Assembly: GCF_004339665.1 (NCBI RefSeq)
Contig: NZ_SMMU01000018.1
Location: 1-64,000, forward strand
DNA: 64,000 nt
Direction: 5' to 3'
DNA from: Azotobacter chroococcum
Lineage (GTDB): Bacteria > Pseudomonadota > Gammaproteobacteria > Pseudomonadales > Pseudomonadaceae
Each line of letters starts with the position of its first letter. The first letter of the stretch is position 1. A program made the translations under genes and the position numbers. Below the pieces are notes generated by a model. It made no database searches. It worked only from the letters and a program-made list of their open reading frames with translations, and had not been told where the DNA came from. This document shows positions 40,984 to 49,964 of this stretch, one piece after another.

Positions 40984-42090
40984 GTGCTTAAATTAAATAT
41001 TTTAGGTATCCGTGGTGTGCCTGCCCAGCATGGAGGGTTCGAGTCTTTTGCAGAGAAGTTGGCTTTGTACCTTGTGGGCCAAGGTTGGCAGGTCACGGTT
41101 TACTGTCAGGAAAGTGGAATGGGGCCGATTTACGAAAGCACTTGGGAGGGCATTCGGCGCATTCATATACCCATCGGTCGTGATGGCGCATCTGGGACAG
41201 TACTTTTTGACTGGAAGGCCACCTGTCACGCTCTCTCCCAAGAGGGGTTGTTTCTAACACTTGGCTACAATACAGCTATTTTTAATGTGCTCCAGCGAGT
41301 CAAGGGTCAAACCAATATCATTAATATGGATGGCATCGAGTGGCATCGTGGTAAGTGGGGAATTTTAGCCAAGGCTTGGTTCTGGTTGAATGAGCGTGTC
41401 GGATGCTGGGTGGGAAATCATCTGGTAGCAGACCATCCAAATATCAAGGAGCATTTGGCTACCCGCATCAATGACAGCAAAATAACCATGATTCCCTATG
41501 GTGGCGTTGAGGTCTTGAAGGCAAACGCCAGCGTGCTTGCCCCTTATAAGCTCAAGCCCGATGGCTTTTCTATAATCGTGGCACGCCCCGAGCCGGAAAA
41601 CTCCATTTACGAGATGGTGCATGCCTTTAGCCGTAAGTCTCGTGCCCATAAACTGGTTGTACTTGGTGATTTCAAGCCCAAAGCCAACCCCTATCATCTT
41701 CGTGTCATGGACGCTGCCAGCGACGAGGTGATCTTCCCTGGCGCCATCTACGAGGCTCCACTTGTCCAGGCCTTGCGTTTCTTCAGTCGCTTTTACCTGC
41801 ATGGTCATCGTGTCGGCGGTACCAATCCGTCGCTGGTTGAGGCTTTGGGCGCAGGCTGTGCCGTCATCGCTCAGGACAATCATTTCAACCGCTGGGTTGC
41901 TGGTTCCGGGGCAGCGTATTTCAAGGATGAACCGGCTTGCGCACGATTGTTCGATCGGCTTCTGGGCGACGCCGCCGCTGTCGAGCACATGAAGGCAGCC
42001 AGTCGAGCCCGCTTCCAGGAGCGATTCACCTGGCCTCAGGTACTGCACGAGTACGAAGAGCTGCTAACCCGTTGGTATCCCTCCAAGTAA
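40984..42090 (+). CDS. DUF1972-type GT4 glycosyltransferase (possible rhamnosyltransferase)
   Basis: Glycosyltransferase of 368 residues. [19 protein letters not shown] begins the DUF1972 N-terminal domain found in rhamnosyl- and other GT4 enzymes. The C-terminal donor-binding region is [18 protein letters not shown]. The start is a GTG at 40984, 7 bases past the previous stop. With rmlB directly downstream, a dTDP-rhamnose donor is plausible but unproven. Composition is intermediate, richer in GC towards its end. Confidence 0.82.
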   Translation: MLKLNILGIRGVPAQHGGFESFAEKLALYLVGQGWQVTVYCQESGMGPIYESTWEGIRRIHIPIGRDGASGTVLFDWKATCHALSQEGLFLTLGYNTAIFNVLQRVKGQTNIINMDGIEWHRGKWGILAKAWFWLNERVGCWVGNHLVADHPNIKEHLATRINDSKITMIPYGGVEVLKANASVLAPYKLKPDGFSIIVARPEPENSIYEMVHAFSRKSRAHKLVVLGDFKPKANPYHLRVMDAASDEVIFPGAIYEAPLVQALRFFSRFYLHGHRVGGTNPSLVEALGAGCAVIAQDNHFNRWVAGSGAAYFKDEPACARLFDRLLGDAAAVEHMKAASRARFQERFTWPQVLHEYEELLTRWYPSK

Positions 42091-42103
42091 TCAAGAGATT
42101 CCC

Positions 42104-43168
42104 ATGATTTCTCGCATCCTCGTCACCGGCGGTGCCGGCTTCATCGGCTCTGCTGTGGTACGCCACCTGATCCAGAACACCCCCCACGAAGTTGCCAACC
42201 TCGACAAGCTGACCTATGCCGGCAACCTCGAATCACTGGCGTCGATTTCGGACTCGCCGCGCTATCGCTTTTATCGGGTCGACATCTGCGATGGAACTGC
42301 GCTGGATACAGTGTTCGCCGAGTTCAAACCAACGGCGGTGATGCATCTGGCCGCCGAGTCCCATGTGGACCGCTCCATCGACGGACCGGCCGAGTTCATC
42401 CAGACCAATGTCGTCGGCACTTATAGCCTGCTCGAGGCGGCCCGGCGCTACTGGAATGGCTTGCCGGCAGACGAAAAGAGCGCCTTTCGTTTTCACCATA
42501 TATCCACTGACGAGGTGTATGGCGATCTGGAGGGTACGGACGACCTGTTCACCGAAACCACCCCCTATACGCCCAGCTCGCCCTACTCCGCGTCGAAGGC
42601 CAGCTCCGATCATCTGGTTCGTGCCTGGCATCGCACCTACGGTCTGCCGGTACTGGTCACCAACTGTTCGAACAACTATGGTCCCTATCACTTCCCCGAG
42701 AAGCTGATTCCTCACATGATCCTCAACGCCCTGGCCGGCAAGCCGCTGCCGGTGTATGGCGACGGCTCGCAGATCCGCGACTGGCTGTTCGTCGAGGACC
42801 ACGCCCGGGCGTTGGTCGAGGTTGTCACCAGGGGAAAGGTAGGCGAGACCTACAACATCGGCGGGCACAACGAGAAGCGCAATCTCGAAGTGGTACAAAC
42901 TCTCTGCGACCTGCTGGAAGAATTGGCGCCAAACAAGCCTGAGGGTGTCGAGCGCTATCGCGACCTGATCACTTTCGTCAAGGATCGTCCCGGCCACGAC
43001 CTGCGTTATGCCATCGATGCGAGCAAGATCGAACGTGAGCTTGGATGGAAGCCCCAGGAAACCTTCGAGAGCGGTATCCGCAAGACCGTGCAGTGGTATC
43101 TCGACAATCGCCTGTGGTGGCAGCGTGTTTTGAGTGGCGACTATCGTTTGGGGCGGCTCGGTGGATAA
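42104..43168 (+). CDS. rmlB: dTDP-glucose 4,6-dehydratase
   Basis: Extended SDR of 354 residues, second step of dTDP-L-rhamnose synthesis. [10 protein letters not shown] binds NAD; the active site has [11 protein letters not shown] and the Y-S-A-S-K-A motif in the segment [10 protein letters not shown]. It is nearly chromosomal in composition, unlike its neighbours on both sides, and is separated by almost 11 kb from rmlA, rmlC and rmlD, with which it normally forms one operon. Confidence 0.95.
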   Translation: MISRILVTGGAGFIGSAVVRHLIQNTPHEVANLDKLTYAGNLESLASISDSPRYRFYRVDICDGTALDTVFAEFKPTAVMHLAAESHVDRSIDGPAEFIQTNVVGTYSLLEAARRYWNGLPADEKSAFRFHHISTDEVYGDLEGTDDLFTETTPYTPSSPYSASKASSDHLVRAWHRTYGLPVLVTNCSNNYGPYHFPEKLIPHMILNALAGKPLPVYGDGSQIRDWLFVEDHARALVEVVTRGKVGETYNIGGHNEKRNLEVVQTLCDLLEELAPNKPEGVERYRDLITFVKDRPGHDLRYAIDASKIERELGWKPQETFESGIRKTVQWYLDNRLWWQRVLSGDYRLGRLGG

Positions 43169-43317
43169 GTCTGAATAATACCGGATTTATCTTGCCTCAT
43201 TGATGTTTCTCATGAAATATCGGGGGCTTTTTTATGTTGATAAATAGCCTCTTGCTTTTCTGGGGTGGCCTGGATTGTAGGCTGTTTTGGAGTTGATCTT
43301 GTAGACTCGAGTTTGGT

Positions 43318-45216
43318 ATGTCCATAATAAAGTATAGACCTGATATTGACGGGTTAAGGGCTGTTGCGGTTTCGTTGGTGCTTTTGAATCACTTTGGATT
43401 GAGTTTTTTTTCAGGCGGTTTTGTTGGCGTTGATGTGTTTTTTGTGATCTCTGGCTATCTTATCACTGCTATTATTTCCAGGCAGTTACTCATGGGGGTA
43501 TGGTCGTTTCGCCAATTCTATATCCGTAGGGCTCTCAGGTTGTTACCGGCTCTATATGTCGTACTAGGGAGTGTGCTGGTTCTGGGGTATTTTTTTTATT
43601 TGCCGGGGGATTATGCTCTTTTATCGCAGAGCGCACTGAGTTCATTGCTATTTTCGGCAAATATATTTTTTTGGAAAAACTCGGGTGGGTATTTTTCTCC
43701 AAATGCCGAGGAAATGCCGTTTTTGCATGTGTGGTCGCTTTCTGTGGAGGAACAGTTCTATTTTGTATGGCCTTTTTTGTTTTTCTTGATATGTAAAATA
43801 TTTGAGTTGCGTGGTCGGAGACTTTTTGTTCTCTTGCTGGTATTCCTGTCATTTTGCTTGGCTGAGATCGGTGTTGCTAGTGATTATAGTGGCGCTTATT
43901 TTTTGTTGCCATTTCGAGCTGGTGAGTTGCTGTTGGGAAGCTTACTGGCGTTGAGTCTTGAGGATTCAAGGTATAGTGGGTTTGAGAGTAAAGTTCTTGC
44001 CAACGGTATTGCGGTGGCAGGGATGGCACTAATTCTTGCTTCGGCTATTTTTTTGGATGAAAGCTCTAGTTTCCCAGGGGTTAATGCATTTTTTCCATGT
44101 GTCGGCGCTGCTCTTGTGATTGTAGCTCCCCTATATGGTCAGAATTTTGTTTCTTGTCTGTTGTCAACAAGGTCGCTGGTTTTTGTTGGGTTGATTTCTT
44201 ATTCTCTTTATTTATGGCATTGGCCTGTGGTTAGCTTGTTGCGGTATTTGAGAGTTGATCTAACCCCTATAGTGATGTTCACAGCAATTGCACTCTCGAT
44301 ATTTCTCGGTTTTCTGAGTTGGCGATTTGTGGAGAGTTTTTTCAGGAGTAATGCTTCGAGGGATAGTCGAATAGTATTTTTTCTGGCAACTCCAGTTTTT
44401 TTAATTGTTTCCTTTGGGCCGATTCTGATTTATCTGAAAGATGGTCTGCCCGGCCGGTTTCCATACGCATTGCTTACGCAGGAGGAACTTAATAATGAGC
44501 GTCAGCGTTATTGGCAGGGAATCAAGACCATAGATACTGACTTTACAGAAGGGGGCGGAACCAAGAAAGTTTTGCTGGTGGGAAACTCGCATGCAAATGA
44601 TCTTTCGTATTCGCTTACAGAAAATGATTTTCAGGGTAAGATAAAGTTAATTGGAACGACACATTACTGCTTCAACTTCGGGTTTGGAGCGGTATTTTCG
44701 GAAAAAGTCGACCATTGCAGGGAGCGGTTCTCAGCGGTTATTGGAAGTCCAGAGTTGAGGTCTGCTGATGTGATTTATTTGCACGATAATTGGGGGGGCA
44801 AGGATTTTGATGGGCTTGTTCGGGTCTTGCAGATGATTCGAAGTGTCACCACCGCTCCAATTTATGTTATCGGGCCAAAGATGATATTTGAAGAAAGTGC
44901 CCTGAATATTTCAAAATATGCTCAGCAAGATAGATTTATAACTCCTTTAAGTATAAATAAGTACTCTAGACGGTTCCAGCGAAAAGACTTGGTTGATTAT
45001 GATAATGAATTGAAGGAGTTTTTTGATCGCGATCTTGGCTTGGCATCGGTTCAGTATGTCAGTGCTCTTGATGCCCAGTGCGGGGTGGAAATGAATTGTG
45101 ACATTCTTTCCGAGGATACTGGGGAGTATCTCTACTTTGATGCTGGGCATTTTACTTTGGCTGGAGCCAAAATCTTTGGGAAAAAACTGAAAGAGAGAAA
45201 CAGTTTTTTATTCTGA
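43318..45216 (+). CDS. OafA-type acyltransferase with SGNH domain
   Basis: Membrane O-acyltransferase of 632 residues. The acyltransferase-3 domain (about residues 1-370, roughly 10-11 hydrophobic segments) starts Y-R-P-D-I-D-G-L-R-A-V-A-V and has the catalytic-type His in L-L-N-H-F-G. The C-terminal periplasmic SGNH-like domain has V-G-N-S-H-A-N-D and ends D-A-G-H-F-T-L-A-G-A, giving the Ser and Asp-His of the triad. Such proteins acetylate O-antigen sugars. Strongly AT-rich and 149 bases from rmlB. Confidence 0.9.
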   Translation: MSIIKYRPDIDGLRAVAVSLVLLNHFGLSFFSGGFVGVDVFFVISGYLITAIISRQLLMGVWSFRQFYIRRALRLLPALYVVLGSVLVLGYFFYLPGDYALLSQSALSSLLFSANIFFWKNSGGYFSPNAEEMPFLHVWSLSVEEQFYFVWPFLFFLICKIFELRGRRLFVLLLVFLSFCLAEIGVASDYSGAYFLLPFRAGELLLGSLLALSLEDSRYSGFESKVLANGIAVAGMALILASAIFLDESSSFPGVNAFFPCVGAALVIVAPLYGQNFVSCLLSTRSLVFVGLISYSLYLWHWPVVSLLRYLRVDLTPIVMFTAIALSIFLGFLSWRFVESFFRSNASRDSRIVFFLATPVFLIVSFGPILIYLKDGLPGRFPYALLTQEELNNERQRYWQGIKTIDTDFTEGGGTKKVLLVGNSHANDLSYSLTENDFQGKIKLIGTTHYCFNFGFGAVFSEKVDHCRERFSAVIGSPELRSADVIYLHDNWGGKDFDGLVRVLQMIRSVTTAPIYVIGPKMIFEESALNISKYAQQDRFITPLSINKYSRRFQRKDLVDYDNELKEFFDRDLGLASVQYVSALDAQCGVEMNCDILSEDTGEYLYFDAGHFTLAGAKIFGKKLKERNSFLF

Positions 45217-45409
45217 CTAAGTGAATCAAACTTTCAGGGAGAGGTGATCTGGTCTCAGATAAGTTGATTGTCTCAGTTATTTTTTGAAGTTAAGGAAGCT
45301 CCAAACAAGTTCCGACCAATCTGATGAAATAGCCCTTTCGTTAAGGAAATCCTGAAAAAGACTTCCCGATTCTGGTGAAATACACCCGCTCCCTTGCGCG
45401 AGTTTTTCG

Positions 45410-45560
45410 ATGAAGCAGCTGTCCTTCGCCGATGCCGAGTATGCCGGCAAGCGCAAGCAAACCCGCCGCGAGCGATTCCTGGCGGAGATGGAGCAGGTGG
45501 TGCCCTGGGCGGGGTTGCTGGCCCTGATTGAGTCGTTCTACCCCAAGGCCGGCAAAAAAC
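45410..45560 (+). pseudogene. Truncated N-terminus of an IS5-family transposase
   Basis: The frame M-K-Q-L-S-F-A-D-A-E-Y-A-G-K-R-K-Q-T-R followed by F-L-A-E-M-E-Q-V-V-P-W-A-G-L is the standard N-terminus of IS5-group transposases. Similarity ends after Y-P-K-A-G near 45553; about 270 further residues are missing. It is a deletion remnant and cannot transpose. Confidence 0.85.
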
Positions 45561-45564
45561 CTCA

Positions 45565-45735
45565 TGGGCTGCACGGTACCTGCGCTTCCCGCGGATTACC
45601 GCCCCCGCGGTCGGCCAACGCGCACAGCGGCACGTGGCGGACTCGATCACGACGCTGCGTCATCACTTGGGTGTATACCTGATGCTTGAGTATTGCCGGG
45701 GCCTGTACGGAGGTTTGGGATACCCACGTTTATGA
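45565..45735 (+). pseudogene. Unidentified reading-frame remnant
   Basis: Directly after the transposase break, a different frame reads 56 codons ending R-G-L-Y-G-G-L-G-Y-P-R-L and TGA at 45733-45735, including W-A-A-R-Y-L-R-F-P-R and I-T-T-L-R-H-H-L-G-V-Y. There is no start codon, so it looks like the tail of a lost gene. I do not recognise the family. Confidence 0.3.
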
Positions 45736-45778
45736 CGCAGTAAGATTAACTTGTTGATGGAAATTAAGAGGACTTCCA

Positions 45779-46804
45779 ATGTCGTTTTTTCCCGTCTTTC
45801 TTTCAGTTGTGTTTGTTGTGCGCAACCAGGCTGAGCATATCGAAAAAATATTATCAGAGGCCGCCGTCGATATTTCCTCGCTTGTAAGCGATTATGAGTT
45901 CATCATCGTAGATAATGCGTCGGATGACGACAGTGTTACTGTGCTGAAAAGATTGACGGGAGAGAATGGGCAGCCTAATTTGCAGGTGTTTGCACTGACT
46001 AAAGAGGTAAATGCTGATACCGCATCATGGGTTGGCCTGGAAAATGCCTTGGGTGATTTTGTCGCTGTGATCGACCCACTGGTAGACGACATAGCCTTTC
46101 TGCCTGATATGCTCGATAAGGCTGTCAGCGGTGCTGATGTAGTTTTTGCCAACAATAGCCAGAAGCCTAAGCAGAGCTTCGCCTATACAGGCGCTTATGC
46201 AATTTTTCATGGGGCCTACAAATGGTTCAATGGTATTCATCTGGCTACAGAGGCTCCGCAATACCGCATTCTGAGCAAGCGGGTAGTCAATTTCATTCTC
46301 CAGCATCCTCAGCCGGTGATCACCTATCGCCATCTTCCCGCAAGTGGGGGGTTTGCTCGTGTTAATCTCAACTACAGTGCAATTCCGAAAGCCTCCCATA
46401 CCAAGCGGTTGAGCGAAAGTATAGACAGAGGTATGCGACTGCTGGTGTCAACCACGCGTGCGCCTATGCGTCTCGTCACCTCGCTCTCCCTGTTTGGAGC
46501 TATTGCCAACCTTGTGTATTCGGTTTACGTCCTCGCCATCGGACTTCTGAAGACAGATATAGCGCCAGGCTGGATCAGCCTGTCCTTGCAACAGTCCGGT
46601 ATGTTCTTCTTGATTTCTCTCGTTCTTCTTGTCCTTGGCGAATACATTCTGCATATGGCCAGCTTATCAAATGAGGGGCCGCTTTATCATATAGGGCAGG
46701 AATTTACCAGTGCCCGCATGACCCGACATGAGAAACTAAACATTGAGACGGTAGCGTCTAAGTCGACGTATATGCCTGGTTCTGATGCCGAGCGAGTTTC
46801 CTGA
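45779..46804 (+). CDS. GT2 glycosyltransferase with C-terminal membrane anchor (GtrB/ArnC-like)
   Basis: First gene of the seven-gene cassette, 341 residues. An N-terminal GT-A domain (V-F-V-V-R-N-Q-A-E-H-I, F-I-I-V-D-N-A-S-D-D-D-S) is followed by two hydrophobic segments at about 228-250 and 264-290, the architecture of GtrB/ArnC/DPM1-type polyprenyl-phosphate glycosyltransferases. The metal site reads A-V-I-D-P-L-V-D-D instead of the usual D-x-D-L-Q-D-P, so it is divergent. It probably makes an undecaprenyl-phosphate monosaccharide. Its stop overlaps the next start (TGATG). Confidence 0.8.
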   Translation: MSFFPVFLSVVFVVRNQAEHIEKILSEAAVDISSLVSDYEFIIVDNASDDDSVTVLKRLTGENGQPNLQVFALTKEVNADTASWVGLENALGDFVAVIDPLVDDIAFLPDMLDKAVSGADVVFANNSQKPKQSFAYTGAYAIFHGAYKWFNGIHLATEAPQYRILSKRVVNFILQHPQPVITYRHLPASGGFARVNLNYSAIPKASHTKRLSESIDRGMRLLVSTTRAPMRLVTSLSLFGAIANLVYSVYVLAIGLLKTDIAPGWISLSLQQSGMFFLISLVLLVLGEYILHMASLSNEGPLYHIGQEFTSARMTRHEKLNIETVASKSTYMPGSDAERVS

Positions 46805-47976
46805 TGTCAGCCACTGAGATGGATCAAGAGGCCGTCATTGTTGGAGGTGGTTTTTACGGCGCCGCGATTGCCATTTATCTCGCCAGGCAGCGTGGCTTCA
46901 AGTGTATCGTTCTTGTAGAGCGAGAGCCGGCTCTTCTTATGCGAGCCTCCTATAGCAATCAGGCTCGTGTACACAACGGCTATCATTATCCACGCAGCTT
47001 TACGACGGCTTATCGAAGTCGAGTGAATCTACCCAGATTTGTACGTGACTGGCCGAATGCGGTGAAGCAAGATTTCACCAAGCTATATGCCATTGCACGC
47101 CGTAATTCAAAAGTCACAGCCAAGCAGTTTGAGCGATTCTGTCGGGAGATTGGAGCCAAGGTTCAACCTGCAGAGCCAGCTTTAAGAGCGTTATTTGAAC
47201 CACGATTGATCGAAGACGTTTTTCTGGTCGAAGAGTATTCGTTCGATACGACAAAGCTAGCTAGCTGGGCTGAGCACGAACTCAAAGAGACTGGTGTGCG
47301 AGTCCGTTTTGACACACGCGTCATCGGTATATCAAAGAGGGCTAATGGGGCACTAACTGTTGCCATGCAGCACGGCGAAGGTAGCAAGGAATTGATCTCC
47401 AGCCGCTACGTATTCAACTGTACCTATAGCGGGCTAAACCAGTTCGAGGGTGATTTTCCTGGTACACACACAGCTCTCAAGCATGAGATCACGGAAATGG
47501 CTCTTATGCAGATGCCGCCTGAACTTCAGAAACTAGGCATTACGGTGATGGATGGTCCATTTTTTTCCATAATGCCATTTCCAGCACGTGGGCTGCATAC
47601 ACTCTCCCACGTCCGCTACACCCCACACCTGCACTGGAGTGATAGGCAAGGCATTGATCCTTACCAGAAACTCAAGCAATACGAATGCGTAACCCGCGTA
47701 GACCGTATGCTGAGGGACACTGGGCGGTATATCCCCTCAGTGCTTGGTGCCAGGCACATTGATTCCTTGTTCGAGGTAAAAACCGTTCTTATGAAGAATG
47801 AGGCCGATGATGGAAGGCCCATTCTGTTTGAAAAGCATCCTGAATTGCCCGGATGTTATTCAGTGCTAGGCGGAAAAATTGACAATATTTATGATGTTCT
47901 TGAGAAACTGGATGCGGAGCCGTTTCAGGCTATAGCGAATCAAGGGCAGGATGAGTCTGGAGCGACACATGTCTAA
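46804..47976 (+). CDS. FAD-dependent oxidoreductase (DAO family)
   Basis: Predicted flavoprotein of 390 residues of the D-amino-acid-oxidase-like fold. The FAD motif V-I-V-G-G-G-F-Y-G-A-A-I is at residues 11-22, followed by V-E-R-E-P; S-Y-S-N-Q-A-R-V-H-N-G-Y-H-Y-P-R is the second conserved block, and G-C-Y-S-V-L-G-G-K-I-D-N-I-Y the C-terminal FAD segment. In a glycan cassette it may oxidise an amino- or hydroxy-sugar, but the substrate is unknown. The start overlaps the GT2 stop, and the end overlaps the next gene by 8 bases. Confidence 0.8.
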   Translation: MSATEMDQEAVIVGGGFYGAAIAIYLARQRGFKCIVLVEREPALLMRASYSNQARVHNGYHYPRSFTTAYRSRVNLPRFVRDWPNAVKQDFTKLYAIARRNSKVTAKQFERFCREIGAKVQPAEPALRALFEPRLIEDVFLVEEYSFDTTKLASWAEHELKETGVRVRFDTRVIGISKRANGALTVAMQHGEGSKELISSRYVFNCTYSGLNQFEGDFPGTHTALKHEITEMALMQMPPELQKLGITVMDGPFFSIMPFPARGLHTLSHVRYTPHLHWSDRQGIDPYQKLKQYECVTRVDRMLRDTGRYIPSVLGARHIDSLFEVKTVLMKNEADDGRPILFEKHPELPGCYSVLGGKIDNIYDVLEKLDAEPFQAIANQGQDESGATHV

Positions 47977-48763
47977 TGCTTTAATTGGGTTCTCGGGCTT
48001 CGTGGGAAGTACACTTCTCAAACAGGGGAATTTTGAGTCGATTTATCGCTCAACCACTATCAATGGTATTGACGGCCAAACGTTCGATACCGTTGTCTGT
48101 GCTGGTGCTCCCGCTCAAAAGTGGATCGCCAACCAGGAGCCTGAGGCGGATCGGCAAAAAATAGAAGGCCTGATTGCACATCTGAGAAGCATCCAGTGCA
48201 AAACCTTCATCCTTGTTAGTACGGTCGATGTATTCAAGAGCCCTGTAGACGTTGATGAAGATGCACCTGTAGACGAGTCGGGACTGCATGCTTATGGCTT
48301 GCATCGCCGTCTGCTGGAGAAGTTCGTCGAAAGCCATTTTACCAACTATCTGATTGTTCGCCTTCCCGGCCTGGTTGGGCCGGGCTTACGAAAGAATGTG
48401 ATTTTCGACTTCCTCAATGAAAACAATGTACATGTGATCGATAGTCGTGGTGTTTTTCAGTTTTATCCGATGGTCAATCTCTGGTATGACATTCAAACTT
48501 CACTCAATGCTGGCTTGAGGTTGGTACACTTGACGGCAGCGCCGATCAGTGTGAGGGAGATTTCCGAGCAAGGTTTTGGAAAGCCCTTTGATCATACCTT
48601 GGCCACCCCACCGGCTACATACAATATGCGTACCCGTCATGCCGGCATTTTCGGTGCCTCGGGGCATTACCAATACAGCAAGCGCGAAACCATCCAGGCC
48701 ATCAGGGCCTATGCACAATCTGAGCCAGTGATAATAAAGTCCGAGTCGGGAGCGAAGGCATGA
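47969..48763 (+). CDS. NAD-binding epimerase/dehydratase-like protein with altered YxxxK motif
   Basis: Rossmann protein of 264 residues related to sugar-nucleotide epimerases/dehydratases but shorter. G7-F-S-G-F-V-G13 is the NAD motif and V-S-T-V-D-V-F matches the S-T-x-x-V-Y region. The catalytic pair normally Y-x3-K reads Y-G-L-H-R, with Arg in place of Lys, so standard chemistry may be lost or altered. L-P-G-L-V-G-P-G-L follows as in the family. The ATG at 47969 lies inside the end of the oxidoreductase gene; the stop overlaps the next start (ATGA). Confidence 0.78.
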   Translation: MSNALIGFSGFVGSTLLKQGNFESIYRSTTINGIDGQTFDTVVCAGAPAQKWIANQEPEADRQKIEGLIAHLRSIQCKTFILVSTVDVFKSPVDVDEDAPVDESGLHAYGLHRRLLEKFVESHFTNYLIVRLPGLVGPGLRKNVIFDFLNENNVHVIDSRGVFQFYPMVNLWYDIQTSLNAGLRLVHLTAAPISVREISEQGFGKPFDHTLATPPATYNMRTRHAGIFGASGHYQYSKRETIQAIRAYAQSEPVIIKSESGAKA

Positions 48764-49596
48764 GGCTGGCCATTTCAAATATTGCCTGGGATACCAGCGA
48801 GGATGAAGCAATAGTGACGCTGCTTCAACGCTTTGGCATCGACGCGATTGATATCGCGCCTGGCAAGTATTTCTCTGAGCCTGCCAAGGCGGCAGACGAA
48901 GACATTCTCCGTGTCAAGAACTGGTGGGCCGAGCGTGGTATCGAAATTACCGGTATGCAGGCACTGTTGTTTGGCACAACTGGCTTGAACGTCTTTGGTT
49001 CACTCGAAGCCCAAGAGGCAATGCTGCAGCATCTCACCGCCGTGTGCCGTATCGGAGCCGGTTTGGGAGCGACGCGTCTGGTCTTCGGGTCGCCGAAAAA
49101 TCGAGATTGCAGTGGGTTGAGCGATGAGGAAAGCATGGATATCGCTGTCGATTTTTTTCGACGGCTTGGAAGTATCGCCCAATCGTACAACGTGCTTATT
49201 TGCCTCGAACCTAACCCATCCTGCTATGGCGCCAACTTCATGACCACCAGTGTCGAGACTGCACGAGTGGTGAGGGAGGTCGCCCACCCATTCATCGGGA
49301 TGCAGTTGGACACGGGCGCGCTCAGCATCAATGGAGAAGATCCAGAGGCCGTGTTGCGCGACTCTTCATCGCTTATTGGACACATTCATGCCAGTGAGCC
49401 TGACCTGCTCCCTTTGGGGGACGGGGGAGCCGAGCACAGCCGAATGTCCGCGGTGCTGAGGCAGCTTTTGCCTGATCATGTTGTTTCCATCGAGATGCTG
49501 GCAACCAACAAAGAACCACACGAGGTATCGATTGAGCGAGCCCTTAAGGTAGCAATTCGGTATTACCGCGGTGATGGAGCTGGAGCCCGCCTATGA
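48760..49596 (+). CDS. Xylose isomerase-like TIM barrel (sugar phosphate isomerase/epimerase family)
   Basis: TIM-barrel protein of 278 residues in the AP-endonuclease-2/xylose-isomerase-like family. Four metal ligands can be placed: Glu in I-C-L-E-P-N, Asp in M-Q-L-D-T-G, His in G-H-I-H-A-S-E-P, and Glu in V-S-I-E-M-L. R-L-V-F-G-S-P-K-N-R is also typical. It would isomerise or epimerise a sugar or hydroxy-keto acid. Coupled to genes on both sides by ATGA overlaps, which ties it to the cassette. Confidence 0.8.
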   Translation: MRLAISNIAWDTSEDEAIVTLLQRFGIDAIDIAPGKYFSEPAKAADEDILRVKNWWAERGIEITGMQALLFGTTGLNVFGSLEAQEAMLQHLTAVCRIGAGLGATRLVFGSPKNRDCSGLSDEESMDIAVDFFRRLGSIAQSYNVLICLEPNPSCYGANFMTTSVETARVVREVAHPFIGMQLDTGALSINGEDPEAVLRDSSSLIGHIHASEPDLLPLGDGGAEHSRMSAVLRQLLPDHVVSIEMLATNKEPHEVSIERALKVAIRYYRGDGAGARL

Positions 49597-49949
49597 AATG
49601 GTTCATCCTGATTCTTGGCATTGCCTCCAATGCTTCTGCGAGCGTTCTGGTCAAGATAGCCATGATGCCGCCGCGAAAGTTTCCCTCCCTCAGTGACCCC
49701 ATGGCCGCGTTGAACAACTGGCCGTTCTGGTTGGGGCTCGGGCTTTATGGCGCTGCTTTCCTGCTCTATGCCGCCGCCTTGGCCCGACTTCCTCTCAATG
49801 TGGCGCATCCTGTTCTGACCGCCGGAGCCGTGGCGACTGTTGCCCTGTTTTCAGTGCTGATTTTCCGGGAGTCCTTCCACTGGACAACGGGGGCAGGGAT
49901 CGTATTGGTGATCGCCGGCGTAGTACTAATTACGGCCCGAGTGGCCTAA
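49593..49949 (+). CDS. SMR/EmrE-like small membrane transporter (ArnE/F-like)
   Basis: Four-helix membrane protein of 118 residues in the small multidrug resistance / DMT group. The segments are F-I-L-I-L-G-I-A-S-N-A-S-A-S-V-L-V-K, the W-P-F-W-L-G-L-G-L-Y-G region, V-A-H-P-V-L-T-A-G-A-V-A-T-V-A and G-I-V-L-V-I-A-G-V-V-L-I. Placed among two GT2 genes and a GT-C-like gene, it resembles ArnE/ArnF, which flip undecaprenyl-phosphate-aminoarabinose, more than a drug pump. It is coupled to the TIM-barrel gene by ATGA, and the next gene starts 15 bases on. Confidence 0.8.
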   Translation: MKWFILILGIASNASASVLVKIAMMPPRKFPSLSDPMAALNNWPFWLGLGLYGAAFLLYAAALARLPLNVAHPVLTAGAVATVALFSVLIFRESFHWTTGAGIVLVIAGVVLITARVA

Positions 49950-49964
49950 TGATAAGAATATACA

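Larger units (their letters stand above)
45217..45778. other. Scar region with IS5-type remnant between oafA and the cassette
   Basis: This 562-base stretch has no intact gene. It holds a truncated IS5-type transposase start and a short unidentified reading frame, described separately. GTTAAGGAA occurs twice (near 45288 and 45339). The composition is GC-rich between two AT-richer genes. The first ~190 bases show nothing I recognise apart from the repeated octamer. Confidence 0.6.

Noticed and set aside
46747-46758. Second ops-like sequence GACGGTAGCGTC
   Set aside because: It differs from ops at two positions, lies within the end of a coding sequence, and is self-complementary by chance.
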